64,000 nucleotides of DNA. Origin: Apricaphanius iberus (lineage: Eukaryota > Chordata > Actinopteri > Cyprinodontiformes > Aphaniidae). Under the pieces are notes generated by a model, which worked only from the letters and a program-made list of their open reading frames with translations, was not told where the DNA came from and did not search any database. Of this stretch, positions 11,201 through 26,200 are shown piece by piece. Numbering within the stretch: position 1 is the stretch's first letter; each line of letters opens with the position of its first letter. The translations under genes were made by a program, and so were the position numbers. The stretch is taken from the NCBI GenBank assembly GCA_028564705.1, contig JAPXFQ010002640.1:1444501-1508500 (forward strand), written 5' to 3'.

Positions 11201-14200
11201 GATGGATTAAAAGACAGTGATCATAGTTTTAGTAAACGTTTCTCTATTTCAGCCTCAGGACTGATGACTAAAACTTAAGTTTTGTCCTCGTTTAGCTGAA
11301 GAAAATGTTCTGCCATCCAGGATTTAATGTCTGAAATGCAGTTAAAAGTGCATCCATTGGCCGTCTGTCATCAGGAGACATGGAGATGTACAACTGTGTA
11401 TCATCAGCATAACTGTGAAAGTTTACTCCATGTCTTCTGATGACACTGCCATGAGGGAGCATATACAGGTTAAAAAGCACTGGGCCTAAAACTGAACCCT
11501 GGGGAACACCACATGTGATCTTGTGGACCTTAGAGGAATAGGTATCTTAACTTACCAAATAGTCCTGTCTGTGAGGTATGATGTAAACCTCTTATGAACA
11601 GCACCAGAGAGGCCGATCTATTTTAAACGCGTTAAAAGAATAGTGTGGTCTACTGTATCAAAGGCAGCGCTTAGATCCAGTAGAACCAACACCGTCACCT
11701 TCTTAGCATCATAGTTTAATCTAAGATCATTTAAAATCTTCTTAAATGCTGTCTCGGTGCTGTGGTACATCTTAAAACCAGATTGAAATTTCTTTAGTTC
11801 ATTATGAGCATTAAAATCATTAATTGTAATTAAAACAAGTTTTTCTAAAACTTAGCTTAAAAATAGTAAATTAGATACCGGTCTGTAATTGTTTAAAGGA
11901 AACGTATGTAGGATTGTGGCCAAAAGAGGTACTGCAATCACATTCAAAATATTGTAGAACTGTGTATCCCTTCCTGACTCGAGGTTGCCAGCTGCTGCGG
12001 GATCCAGCAGGAACGGCTGACCCTAACTAAATAACATTAGCAATGGTCATACAGGTTAACTTGCAGCATGTGTAGTCCACAATGTACGCCAAGAACGAAT
12101 GAGGAATTATTTGTACCGAGGTATAGGCTACTCAATACGTCTCCATTACGTTTCACATTGCCAGAATCGATGTGCTGTTGTTTTCCTCGACAGTTCAGCA
12201 TAATGACAAAGAAACGGGCCCTGATGCTAATGTTAGCAATGAGGACTCGTCGTTTTTATCTCCCAAACATTTCCTTACCTTTTCAATTTGATGACCAACA
12301 TAACGTTAATTTCCACGAACATGCATAACTTTGTTCGACTGTCGTGAATATTTGAAATGTCAATTTACATTAGGAATAAGTAAGTTAGCCAAACATATGT
12401 TAATCTTACATTTCCAGGAGAAAATTGGTGACGTTGACGTCTGTATTCAAATTCTTCTCCATTTTCAGCCGTCTCCATCTTTCAAAGGCATCTCCTTGTT
12501 TTAGTTCGGACTTTGTCACGACGTATTTCAGATTGATAACGAGGTCTTTTAGGTAACGCTATTTTCGTAACGTTATACATGTTTTGTCCGTAACGTTCGG
12601 AGCTTCAGCTGTGGTAAACAGAGCAGAGCTGGCAACCCGGATGAGGAAACTCTACAGACTTCGTGATTTGTAGATAGCTTGAGGGTGGAGCCTCAGACCA
12701 AAACACAAAATGACAACAATAACATCACTTGAGGGCTGCAAGTTTCACTTTTACATAAGAATATCCTGGCCGGACCACTGTTGACAGTGATATAAGTATT
12801 TCAAAAGAACATGACTTCTTAATGTCTAGTGACATATCAGGGCCATTTTATGATTAATTAAAATACATTTCTTACATAAGTTTCCTTTAAATCATTAAAA
12901 TTTAAATTGCTCTTGTTCAGCAGGGGCCTCACTACCGCAGCTTTAAAGTTGGCAGAAAACCCCCCGTCTGAAGGGAGCAATTCATAAAGTTTATAATCTC
13001 GTGTTTAAAAGATTCATGAAATTTCTTTAAAAAAACGGATGGGAATTGGGTCCAAAGCACTTGTAGTGGGCCTCAGTGAGGAGAAATTTTTAACAAGGGT
13101 CCCAGCTTCTACCAGGACAAAACTGTCCAGTTTTTTCTCTGGTAAAGGCAGACACTCAGATATGTCTAAAACCATGTTAGTTTGAGAGGATAAAATATTA
13201 CATCTGATGGTGTCTACCTTTCCTCTCAACTGGTCTGCAAACTCCTCACACAGAGTTTTTGAGGATGTTTTCTGACGTGTAAAAGAAAAAAAAATTTTGG
13301 CCAGAGTTAAAAAGGTGTTATCGAGCAAGGCAGCCTGCAAAACTGACTCAGTTACTCAGTTGGGAGGAATGGTACTAGTTGCCAGCAAATTATTGTAACC
13401 AGCCTGCCGCAGGATTCCAAGAATGTTGAACCTACATTATACTGTCAAATATTAGATTTTCTAAAACATGAAGGAAACGAACGTAAACTTTTGATGTAAA
13501 AAAAATTGTAATATAAAAAAAAATTCTCTGATTATTCAGGCAAATAAGAATAATGCTGATATTCCTTAATGATCTAAAACAGGAATGATTTTGTCCGATT
13601 AAATGTCAGACAAAGACACAAAACTGTTAACGTTGTTTTTCTAATGTCACTATTTCAGATCGCTGCGATCCTCCAAACAATGTGCTCCCGACTCGCTCCC
13701 CTGGAGCGCTGAAGGTGGACGTTACCTGGAATTCACTAGACGCGAAGTACATCAGCAAGTTCTCTGTGAGATATAAAATGCTGGGCAGCCACTCGTGGAA
13801 CAAGGTCAGGAATAATAACCTGCTTAGAATTATTGCAAAGCTGTTTTTAATTCAACTAGGCATGCTGACTATATAACAACAATTAAATAACAAGCAAATT
13901 GTGACGGCATGCATGTATACTAAAATGCAATGTTTGAGTTAACTGGACTGAACTTTGTATGTAAAGAAACCCTACACAATGCTAAGTATTATAAATGCAT
14001 TTACTTATTCAAGTATTAATAATAGCACTTTCATGAGCACTTTGTGTACAGTTTATGCACTGTTTTAATGTTAGTTTTCAATCTCAAAATATTAGGATGG
14101 AATTTTTACTGTACGTTTATAAAGAATTAATTTTCAGTTTCCTTAAAACTTTAAGGATAGAACAGTTGAATAGTTCTTGTCAGGTCCCAGTATTACATGC

Positions 14201-17200
14201 CGAACATTAAAAAAACAGACAAAAACCTTAGAATGTGGAATGGTCAGCCTGTGGTCAGGTTTTTAATTAATCAATTAAAGCTACAAGGTGATAACAAAGA
14301 ATATCATACCATTTCTAAACAGGTAGGAAGCAATGATACAGATCAAGCTTTCCTAAATGATACCCCAAGACCCTCTGACCGATAACGAATCAAGACTTTA
14401 AATATTTTCTATGCATGTCATGGTTGCACGTGTTCGTGCATATACAAGAATACAGACACTCAGCTCGATAGGAACCATATGTGTTCTTGGAAGCTTGTTG
14501 CAAGTCATAATAATATATTAAGTTTAGAAAAAAAACATTCTTGCCAATAGAGGAAATTGGGGAAATTGCATCCTGATGAGGCGAGAGACTCCACGTGGCT
14601 CTTGTGTGAAAAACCAATTATACAGCAATAGAGTATAAGCAGTATTATAATATTAATATATGTGTCCATGTTTGCATACATATGTCCATATTTGCCTTCT
14701 GCATTCTTTGTGATCTGAGGAAGATTCCCAGTAATCCAGGACATGATAATCTTGACAGTTTAAATTAAGGTAACTGGATTTTTCTTGTCTTGAAAGCGTC
14801 TCATCTCTCATTCAGAACTGAAGAAGCTTCATGGATGAGAGACGGAACGTTTTCAAGACAACAAGAACAATCCAGTTTCCTTCATTTAAACTCTCAAAAG
14901 TTCTTTATGATGATTTTATGTGCATAATACACACATACTGATTATTAGAAAGTTTTCTCCAGAGCCTCTTCAACATTTTAATAGCATCCAAAGCACTGCA
15001 AAAAATATTTTATCTGCTGACATATTAAGTTATAGTAACAATAAGGCCAAAAATAAACCCCGAAATCTAACAACTTAGATGGAAATCTGAAGGGAACTGA
15101 GAATGCAATGTCAGACTGTATTAGCCAAATGTTCAGGAGTTGGGCTCAGATCATTAGTATAAGTAAAATAAAATTCTAATGCTGTAGCATATCAAGATAT
15201 TTTTGCAATTTTGCACTGATAGCTTTAAACTCTAGAGGAATCCCCTTCCTGTTTCCAAATTAAGGCATTAGTGATTAAATCAAGTTCCGTAAAGAAATTA
15301 AAGAAATTAATGAGTAGGTTTAACATGAAAGAACAAAGTCTTGACCTCGGCCCAATAATAAACCTTCAGTAAAAATCACTGCAGACACTGCCAACCAAGC
15401 CTTCTCTTTTTTTTGCGTATCCTGTCTAGCAGTTTGCTACTCAGAATTGGTATCTGAGTACCAAGTACAAGCCCAACAGATTTAATTTCCCAAGCAGAGC
15501 ATTACAGCTTTGCTATAATACTCCAAGTACTATTATTATACTCCAGGTAACCAAGCCTTCTCTACCACAAGAGTGTCTGATCCAACAAATTCACTCCCAA
15601 ACTTTGTGAAAAGCTATCCCAGAAACCCTGAAGCTGTTATTGTTGCAGACTGTGGGTCTACACAACGTTAAAACCAATGACTTAGAGGTGGTTATGCTCA
15701 ACTCAATTTGCAAGCGAATAAATCTTTTTTGGCAATACAGTATGCTACATTAAGGTTTATTTTAAGTTTTAAGGTTGGCTCTGTTGTCAATATCTTCACA
15801 TACAAAGACATACAAAGGAATCAAAACTATGTTTCTCAATATCCCATTGGCAGACAGACCCGACAAGACAATGTCCTAACTACTAAGTAACAAATAGATT
15901 AAGTGCATCCATACATCCATTTTCTGTACAGCTTATCCTCGAGGGGTCACGGGGGGGAGGGGGGGGAGGCAGGTGCCTATCTCCAGCGGTCAATGGGCAA
16001 GAGGTGGGGTACATCCTGGGTAAGCCATCAGTCCATTGCAGAGTTAAAGTGCTGCTTTTTTTTTTGAAGAGTCAATACTAATAGCAATAATAATGATAAT
16101 AATAGCAGCAGATGTGTGTAATTTTTTTTTTATAGGTCAGAGGTGGTCATTTTCTATGAGTCGGAGTCTAAAGTGTTTTTCTGTGTGGCGGAGTTCGGTA
16201 ATTTCACCGCCTGGTGGATAAAGCTGTTGGTGAATCTGGTTGTGTGGGAGCGAAGGCTCCCATACCTCTTTCTAGCAGAGAATGTGTGTGGAGTGGCTTT
16301 TACCGCTCACAATTGTGACAGCTTAGTGGGTGAGATGTGTGTAGTATAGGTCTTTTAGCTGTGCACCCAGCTGTATCCACTGCAGGGCTTTCCTCTTGTA
16401 GTTAGTGCAGCACCCACCCCACACATTGATGCAGTTGGAGAAGATGCTCTAAATGATTCCTGCCAGTGATGCGGTGTTGGTGGTCCAGGAGAGGTCCTCA
16501 CTGATATGGACTCTCAGGAATTTAGTGCTGCTCACTATTTCCAAAGCAACACCCTCGATGGCCAGTATTGGGTGTAGCCTCTCTGGAAGTTGACAGTAAT
16601 CTCTTTGGTCTTGCTGACATTCAGCAGGAGGTTGTTGTTCTGGCATCACATGGCCAGATGGTAAACCCCCTTTCCTATAGTGAGTCTCATCCCCCTTGGA
16701 GATGAGCCCCACCAGGGTTGTATCATCCGCAAACTTGACAAGGAGAATGGAGCTATATTTGGTGTGCAGTCATGTGTCAGTAGGGTGAGGAGCAGAGGAC
16801 TGAGCACACAACCTTGTTGGGCCCCTGTGCTCAGCATAATGGTGCTCGAGGTGCTGTTGCCAACACTTTTTGCTTGTGGCCTCTGACTGAGGAAGTCCAG
16901 CAGCCAGCTGCAGAGGAAGGTGCTGAGGCCCAGTTTGTCAAGTTTTTTTTTCTATCGTCAGCCCAGAGTTGTAGTCAAATCACTATCTCTCAAATCCAAT
17001 CACACTTGAGTCTTTAGTGTTCGAGTCGAGTGAAAATGCAAGTCCAAGTCATATAGAATTAATCCAAGTAAAGTCCCTAGGTCCTATAGACCAAGTTTGG
17101 ATCCCAAAAATAATCTTCAGTCAAAGTCATTATCACCTGAGAGCAAGACAAAATAATAAACAAGTTGTGTATTTTAGGACTAGAATAATAGCAATACATG

Positions 17201-20200
17201 GTTAACTTTATAAAATAAAATGTACTCAATTCCACCACTTATCTTACCAAGCTAACACCGTGGCATGTGCAAAATAATAAAACAGGCTTAAAATACATTT
17301 GAAAACTATAGTTTTTTTCCCCCTTCTTTTTGTGTGTGAAAACTATAGTTAATCAACACGTCACCCATTCACTTACAAAGTTTTGGGAAGTTGTTACCAA
17401 ATTTTTAGTGTAATCTGACCTAATATAACAAGCTAACTCTAGCATCGGCTACATGCTAATTCCAAGAATAACAATTTGTCATGCTGGTGTCCAAGTCCTG
17501 AAGTTAGAAGTCTGAATCCAAGTCCAAGTCATCGGCGTTCTGTTCGAGTCAAGTCACAAGTCTATTAAACATGACTCATCCCTGACTCAGTAATAAGGCA
17601 TCACAAAGCAGTTTGTAATAAGGAAGAAAAGATCAATGGTCAAGTAACAATGTCGACTTTAATAACAGTGGTTTGTCTGGAAAAAAGGTTTCTACTCATT
17701 TTATTTAGAAAGGATAAATTCAAATGTTGTTTATTGTTAAAGTTATACCATTAACCGGTCCAGTTTCCATAAATTCTGCTTTGACTTGTTTCCACTCACT
17801 AATTTCTGCCTTTTTCACAGGCTGTGGAATCTCAGTCACCCACCACAGTTAGTGTGGAAAAGCTAAGCCCCTCACTGGTCTACGTTGTTCAGATACAATG
17901 TGTGACTAGTGTTAAATGCTCACAGTGTCCATGGAGTAAAAATTACATCGTCCCATCAGGTGAGGAACTTGCTTGTGCTGACCTGATTTCAGATAAATTC
18001 AGAACTCAAGTAAAACTTTATCTACAATGGTCCAAATCCACGATGTCGAAATGTGTTGTGTCCGTTTTTTCAGTGCTTACAGCTCAACCCATCATTACCA
18101 GCTCCAAATACACTGATATTTACGGGAAAACTGGCTCCCGGTTGATTTCAATAACCTGGAAGGTACGTGCACACATTGAATCAACACAGTTTTGGGCCTA
18201 TTATCTTTTTTTTGTTGAAAAAGGTAATATAATGAGGCCACGACAATGAAACTATAGTTGTGCTGTTTGGTAGTTTCCTGTCAAAGAGCTGTATGATGGC
18301 TACCAAGTGATGATTCGGAAAGAGTCCGGAGAGGCTCCAGAGGAGCAGATGAACACCTCACAGCCTGAGATCAAACTAATCCTCTCTTACTCATCTTATC
18401 ATCTCAAAATCTTCGCTTACAACAATGTAAGCCACTCCCCAGCTGTGAGCCATATAATACATGGAGACATCAACAGTAAGAAAATCCCTTTTTGGTTTTG
18501 CTTCCTTTCTATCTTGAGTCTCGATGAATTAGGAACTGAACAGATTTTTTTTGACAATGTGTAAGCTAATGAAAATTTGCATCTTCAGATTTAGGAGACG
18601 GGAGACTGAATGTGACAGTCCACAACAGTATGGCATTTACAGTCTCCTGGAGTAAATTGATCGGAATGTATGTCTGCTACTCAGTGGAGTGGATGACAAA
18701 GGGGCATTCGGCGCGGTACAGATCCTTCTTCGAGGACACTAAGAACAACCAGACCTTATCCTCTTTATCAGGTGGGTAAATATTCCAACTGAACAACTTT
18801 GACAGGAAAAGTCACTGAACTGCTGCGTGTATTTAGTTCCGCTACAAACATGAACCGCAGTGTGCAGGCATCAAGCAAAACACAGATAGGAAAGTGGAAG
18901 TTTCATGATGAACAATTTGATAAAGAATTAAACAATAGACTATGAACACAATAAACTTATAGCTATGTATATAAGCAGTAAGTGTAATCAAGGAAATAAG
19001 CAACAGTTCTAAGGGAAACTGTTGGAATCCAAGATTCCCCCAAGTTGGTTGATTGGGAAGGACTAAGACAGAAAATAAAAGTTTAACCCTTCATTAATAA
19101 ACAAAATTTTAGCAGCAGCAATGCCTCAACAGGGTCTGAAATGCTGCGTCTTTTAATCTAGTATCTTAACAGTGTCTCAAACTGGATCACACAGTATCAC
19201 TTTGGGATCTCTAATTTCTGGGGCAATTAAATTAGATCAGACTGAGTACACAGTATGTAACCCTGGACATAATCTAACATTAGAATAATTATTTTGATCG
19301 ACATAAAGCTTATTTTATTAATATGGTGCTTTATTGATCAGCATAATGCTTAATTGATCCAAGAAAATGCAGGCAGAGGACCGATGAGATAGAAAACGGC
19401 TGTGGAGAAGGAAATGCCAATCTAGGGAACTCAATTCTAAATCACAAATGATAAGAATAAATGCACAACTGAACCATCAAATCTGTCAATTTTCTGGGAC
19501 ATTTCTCCACAAAGTCTAAGACTTTTGCTCACAAATGAGAGCATTTATACATGCTGGTCGTAAGCACAGCACAAAAGACCTGCAATACTAATACAGTGAC
19601 AATAAGTGGAGTTAACCCTAGCGACAGGTGTGTACAGGGTTACTATAGTAACATGGGATTGGAACAATACAAACTATAAGGAGAACCAGGTGTTTAAAAA
19701 AAATCTGGTTATGGAGGATGGCGGCCCCTGAACTCAAGTTTTTTTAAGAATGCAAATTAAAACAGATTAATAGATTCAGTACCTCTAAAGTTTATGACCC
19801 TATCCTCCCAAAAATACGGAACATCCAGAAAAAGTTATGTTTTGTTTTTTTAATTGTTCCAACATGGCCTCAATTCACGAATGGTTCTCACTAAAATACA
19901 GCACAAAAACCTCAGCATGTTTTTAAAGGTATGCTGTTCGGGTGAAGCTTGGATGCAGGGAGTAGATTACACAGTATTTTATCTCTTATCACTTTTGTCA
20001 TGAAAACACATTCTTAGTATATTTAAATAATATTTCAGAATGGCTCAAATTTGTCAAAAAATGCTTAGTTGAATTAATCACAATGTACAGTAGGTTAGGA
20101 GGCTGTCAGTTGGAACCACATTCTGAAACAGCTAAGACTGATCGTCTTCATAGAGTAGAAAATAATGTGCTTAATGTCAGCAGCAGTGATGCAAATAGAG

Positions 20201-23200
20201 GACCCTATTGCTACAGATTTTTTTACTTTTTTTGACATGTCCAATACGTCTGAGACAGCCAGGTTTAACCAGTAAATCAAATTTTGAAATTAACAGAAAA
20301 TCTGGATTTTTCACTTGAAATTTTCGATTTGTGGTTATTTTTATTATTTTTGTATTATTGATGATCCTTTGTTGTGACAGAGAGGAAAATAAAACCTGTC
20401 TTCCAATTCCTTACTTTTTTGAGGTAGAAGTACTAGTATTGGTACTCGGGATCAGCAAGTACTCAAATCCGAGTATCGGTATCGTTTTGGTTTGAAAAAA
20501 GTGGTATCGTTGCATCCCTAGTCCAGACCAAAGACAAAATTACGGGAGCAAAATCACTTACTGACATGTCCTTTATAGAACCGATTGTATTCATCTTGCT
20601 GTCAACAGTCGCGACATTCAGCGTGGTTTTTTTTGTACTTAGAACATGGATATCATGACTTCCAACAGGGAAAAATTCACTGGAATGGCCTCCAAAGTCG
20701 GGCTTCCCACTTGGAAAGTCTAAGATATTTTTTTTTGTGCTCCCACTTTGACTTTTAAAATGGCCATTCCCCTCATAAACAATTGTAGCTATGGTGGAAA
20801 AATGTCTATTTTACAAGGTACCCTAGTAACAAATGTGTCTAAAATCCATCTTACATGTATAGCCTGCAACTGTAAACATAAAAAAATGAAAGTACTGTTT
20901 GCATGTGGAATGTACAGCTTAAAACAATGTTTCTAAGAGATGATACTAATAGTCACCTGTGTCTTCCAAGGACCCTTTAGCAGCACCCAACATGTGATGG
21001 GCTCTCTTGGCAACTGATTAAGATTTTTTTATTATTATTAATTCAATTTTTTTCAGGTGGGTGTCTCTGTTAGCTCTGAATTTGTATCTTGAATCTGCAA
21101 ATGAAAGCTAATAACATAATGATCTTCGACCTTCTATTTGGAAAATTGTTAGGATTTCCTAACTAATGGTGTGCTCTATTTGTATTTAGAACACTGAAAT
21201 TCCAATGTCAAAGAAATTCCAAGTCCAAAAAATCAACTGGAATGCCCCCCTTCAAAGTAGTAGTAGCTGTGGTGGAAACTTTTACAAGACACGCTAATAA
21301 GAGTGCGTCCAAAATCAGTGTTACATGTAGGGGCTGCAACTGTAAACCTTTCAAAGTGAAAGTGTCAGGAAGCAGAGATAATCCACACCTTACCACAGCA
21401 TTTACTCTATGCATATGTAACCGTGTGAATGGTGTGTGTTTCCTGCATTAGAGTATTTCACACTGTGAAGACAGAAAGCTGATAATCTCATGGAGTAACA
21501 GTACAAGTGTGAAATCATCGCCTAAAATAATGTATCAAATTCTTCCCTCTTTGTCACAGACATAATTGGTGTTGCTGTGTGTAATCTGTGTTTGGGTGGT
21601 AGCCATGGTAAGAGCTTTCCTTTTGAATAAAAAAGCTCATCTCTTTCGGGAGAGGAAACGCACAGCATTTGTAGAAAGACGAGACAGCTGGGGCTTTTAG
21701 GTCATACTTGAGATTTGTATAGATAGATATAAAAAGTGGTTGATCATGAGCCTCCTAAATAATATATTTTAATACTTTCCTCTCCTTCTCAAATTCCATA
21801 TCCAGAGGTAAGACCAAAATTATTCAAATTGCAGACAGATCAAGGTTTAAATTAATCTTTTAAATTGACCAAGATGCTTCTTCTAAATTAAATTAACATT
21901 AATGAAGTGAACAAACAATATGCCTGACTTGAATATGATGAGAATCTGTGGGGGGAGCTAGCAACAAGGAGGCCAACATAAATCACCTGCAACAAACTGC
22001 AGAGAAATTAATTAAAGTTTTGATTGCTGTTATGCCAAAGATGTTTCTATGGATTATTGAGAAAGGCTTAAATGCCTTTTTTTTTATAAAGTGCTAATAA
22101 CAGCAGATTTTTTAATTTCAAACAGATACTTCTTTTGCAATGCTTTATTATTAGTTACAATGTTCTTGGCTGAATTATTTCATAAATCTAAATCTGCAGG
22201 GTCTTTTGGGCTGAACATAAGCAATTAATGATCAAAATACACTATTTTATGATAATATCATATCAAATCCAGCCTTTATTGGACAACACACAGCATATTA
22301 GTTGAAGTGCCTACATACATCTTATTTGGGTGGGAAAGTGTTTTTTTTTTCATGTAACAGCAGGAGAATTCCAGCAACCTTTCTTCTTTTACATTTTTTG
22401 CAGAAGTCAGCTGCCATTTTGATTTCCTTTTGCTGTTTGTTTTTCTAACAAACTCAAAATGAAGTTCTATGGAAAAGATGACAAGTAGTCACGTCTTGAA
22501 CTGCTCACTTGGAAGTATTTTACAGAAAGAAGCCACTAGTTGTGGGAACAACATATCAGTTTAATATCTAATCTCCACGAGATTTGTAGTTTTGGTGTGT
22601 TGTCAAAAACGGAGGGGAAATAAAAAACTGTTTTCTTAGTTTGAATATTTCTAACGGAGACAAAATGAAAAAGTTCTCACCAGATGTCTGCAAAAATTTA
22701 AGTAATTGTATTATACAAAGAAATAAAAGCGGAATCCGTCTGTAATTGAACGTTTGAGTCAAAAAAAAATTAATAACGCAGGAAGGAAGTACTGAACACA
22801 CTTAAAGTAATATCTTAAACACATCGTTAAAAAGGTTTTCTTGGTAATGACTACTTTAAGACAACTCCTGTGTGGCTACATATATTGTTCAGATGGGATT
22901 TTGACCTGGTTCTTCCAAACAAATACTATACCTAGTTTTTAACTGAGCGGTATAACACAGGTCTGTACACCATTTTATGGCCTGGTGCATTCAGGAAAGC
23001 ATTTCCACCTTTACTTGTACTCTCACTGGGCAGCTGGAGTTAAACCCAAACTCCTAATGGGGCATCATACTCATCAAACATGACACACCAAGCAATGACG
23101 TTTTTAGGTCCCCCGATCAATGAACCTTACACTACAACTAAAAGGGGGCATGGAATAGTGCGGTACGGCTTGGTTGTATGGGCCGCTTTTATAATGGAAA

Positions 23201-26200
23201 CACACAAAGTACTGTACCAAACCAGACTGACCCACGCTGTAACACTTAGTGGAAATCTAGCAAAATTTTTGTCAAATCTTGAATATTCTTGGGGTCTGTT
23301 CTATGGATGTGATCCTCATGTCTTTCTATTGATTTTCAATAGAATACAAGTTAGTTAGCTGACTTTGCCAATCTAGCAGCTTTACCTTTTTTCTCTGAAA
23401 GTATTTACAATTTTCCTTGCCCGTCTTTGGGACTTTATCGTTCTTAGTAATCTTTCACCGATTTTTATCCAGAATGTTTTCATCATTTATCCTTCCTGTC
23501 ATTTTTTTAAGCCTGGAAGAAACATGTTAAAGAACTCATATCATGATGCTCCCACTTGCAAACTTCACTGGTGTGGTCTATCTGGTGTAATGAGGAGAAG
23601 CAATGTTCTTTAAAATATTATGTCTACAATAAACATCCAAAAAGTTCAGCTTTGTGCTCTTCTTACCAGCCTATATAATGCCACTTTCACTGGATAACCC
23701 AGGTCCTCTGTGGCAAACTTTAAACAGTAACTGAAACCCATAAAAAGGCAGCATCCCGCCCCCAAGCAACATTTGAAAAACTCTACCAAAGTGGGCAGGA
23801 CCAGGAGACACGAAGGGGCGTGGCCAAGTGTGGAGGATGAGTGCAAGCCATGCCATCCACCATAGGTAAAGAGAGGCTTTATGGAGCGTAGCGCGCAAAT
23901 GACATATCAGTTTGAGCTGTTGACTCAGCGCTGAGTCAATGCTGCCCGAAGCCAGCAGCATGTATAGTAGCAAACAAGCACAGAGAGCCTAGCGCTAGCC
24001 TCAATGCTAAGTAGCTTCGGGGGAACTACCTCAGTTTTTGTTTCCTTATTCACTGTGTGTTTAAAGCGTATAGGCTATAACTTCTGACTTTAAACCACTT
24101 CGGCGTTGTGGTCCTCCAAAGTGGGATAGACAGATTTCAGCGTCCTCTGTTTCTCTCGAGGCAAGGCAAGGCAATTTTATTTGCATAGCACACTTTCAAC
24201 ACAATGCAATTCAAGGTGCTTCTGTTTGCACACGTAGCACCCATAGAATGTAAATACAATAGACTATAGCACACATGATGCGCAATTTCAAGACGGGGTG
24301 TCTGAGAGAGGGAGGGTGTCTCTGTGAGACTGTGCCTGTGACATGGGGAGCCTATGTCATACCCTTCTACTTCCGGTCCATGGGTCCCCAAATGCCAAAA
24401 AAAATGAATGAGAGTCAATGGAAAGATAAAATTTATTCTCTGATCCAGTTTGAAATGCGCCGTGGATTGAACATATGATGTCCGTGATTTTTAAAAACTA
24501 ATTTTGATGCACAGAAAACGCTGATTTTCGACCGGAGGTAAAAGTTACTTTAGGTTTTGTTTAAAAATGCTGAGAAGACTACAACTGCAGAAGAAGAAGG
24601 AGAGTGATGGCTGTAGCCTCCAGGACGAAGAAAGGAGTATTAAAAACGAAGAAAACCTCTATAAATCTGACCATGTGGAAAGTAGCAGCTATGTTGGAGC
24701 TAAAGCAGTTGTCTGAGTGACAGCCAGCATGGAGGAGAAGCCCCTACAAGCTCTAAGTGATTGTTTTACGTGCTATAGCTAGTGCTAACTCCCGTTAGCA
24801 AAATAACGTCATATATGCGACTTCTGACTTCTGATTTGTAGGCATTTTAAATGCGAATGTTTACAATCAAATAAATCCCAAATCACTTGACAAACGCAGT
24901 CGAAACGTACATCATTAGTTATCATTTAAATCGAATTATAACATATGTGTGATTCAGACGAAAGACAAAGCGGACCAGAAAATAACTTTTATCGCTCCAT
25001 TGACTTCCATTCATTATTTTTTCGGTTTGGGGGCCCATTAGCCGACCGGAAGGGTAGGAGACTTAGGCTCCCCATACACAATGGAAAAGATGTACCCCTC
25101 TCAGCCAATCACAAAATTCAGACGCAGTACCGCCAAATGCACATGAGCGGCAGCACTAAGACGTTTTTAGACCGGAAAATGTGGAATTTAACAAGTTAAC
25201 ACAAAAATGGGAAAAAATGCCATGAAACTGAAAGATTGTATTGGTAAACACCCAGTTATAAATTTAATATGCAAAAAAAAAGTTGTTTTGGGGTTTAGTT
25301 ACACTTAAAGGATACTTCAGTATTTTATTTCTTCAGCGGGTGAGTTTTGTGCAGTAGGTGGCAAAGAGCACATTGCAGCCAAGTACATTACTTTATGTTT
25401 TCATGGGGAAAACCTGTACATGCTATTTTGGAGTCCTTCTGAAACGTTCTTTGAGTGTTCCATGGCTCTTTTGATCATTCTTTTAGAAATCTTAACATGA
25501 AATGTTTAAAAGTTTAAAAAATGCCATTATAACCATTGCCAATTGCATGTTTTTTTCCAAGAGTAAATTCTTTGTGAAGGTGTCAATGCTTTTGTCTGCC
25601 GTTTTCCACATTCTTTTTCTTCGTATGTTCAATATTTATTCACTTTGTCCTGTTTTTTGTTTTGTTTTTTTTACACAACAATTTTACGAACTGATTTTGT
25701 TTTATTTTATGTGTATGAGTTTTTTTGTGTTTGTTGGGGGGGGGGGTTGTTTGGCACAAGTGGCTTTCATTTCCAGCAGATCACAGAGGAAAGGGGTTGC
25801 TAGAGTATGGGGGGAAACGTACCGTAAAGGTACTAGAATCGGGAACCGAACAGCTACGTCGAGCACTAATAGCTTCTATATATGGCGCTGCTGCTCCGCC
25901 CCTACACCACACAACGCCCCCATGTTTATGTGTTTAATACCAATACCTGAATGTCCACCGTATATAATACAACCTTTTCCCTTGTTTGTATACTGTTTTT
26001 TTCCAAATTACTACAGAACCTTTGGAGCCTTATAAAAGATACAGAATCACTCTGCATGTGCGCCCAAACAAGAACACCTGCAACATAAAGCACATCAACA
26101 ACAGTGAGAGCACCTACGGGAGTACAGAGTTTTATTACATGGAAGGATGTAAGTCTGATACTGCAAACCTTTTTTAAACTTAAAATTCAAGTATATATTG

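Noticed and set aside
12068..12328. 86-residue + strand frame
   Set aside because: It lies inside the TIR element that interrupts an L2 copy, without transposase motifs.
25502..26035. 177-residue + strand frame ahead of receptor exon 11
   Set aside because: The frame runs through a G-run and F/C-rich intron sequence and differs from the exon frame, which is supported by the acceptor at 26016.
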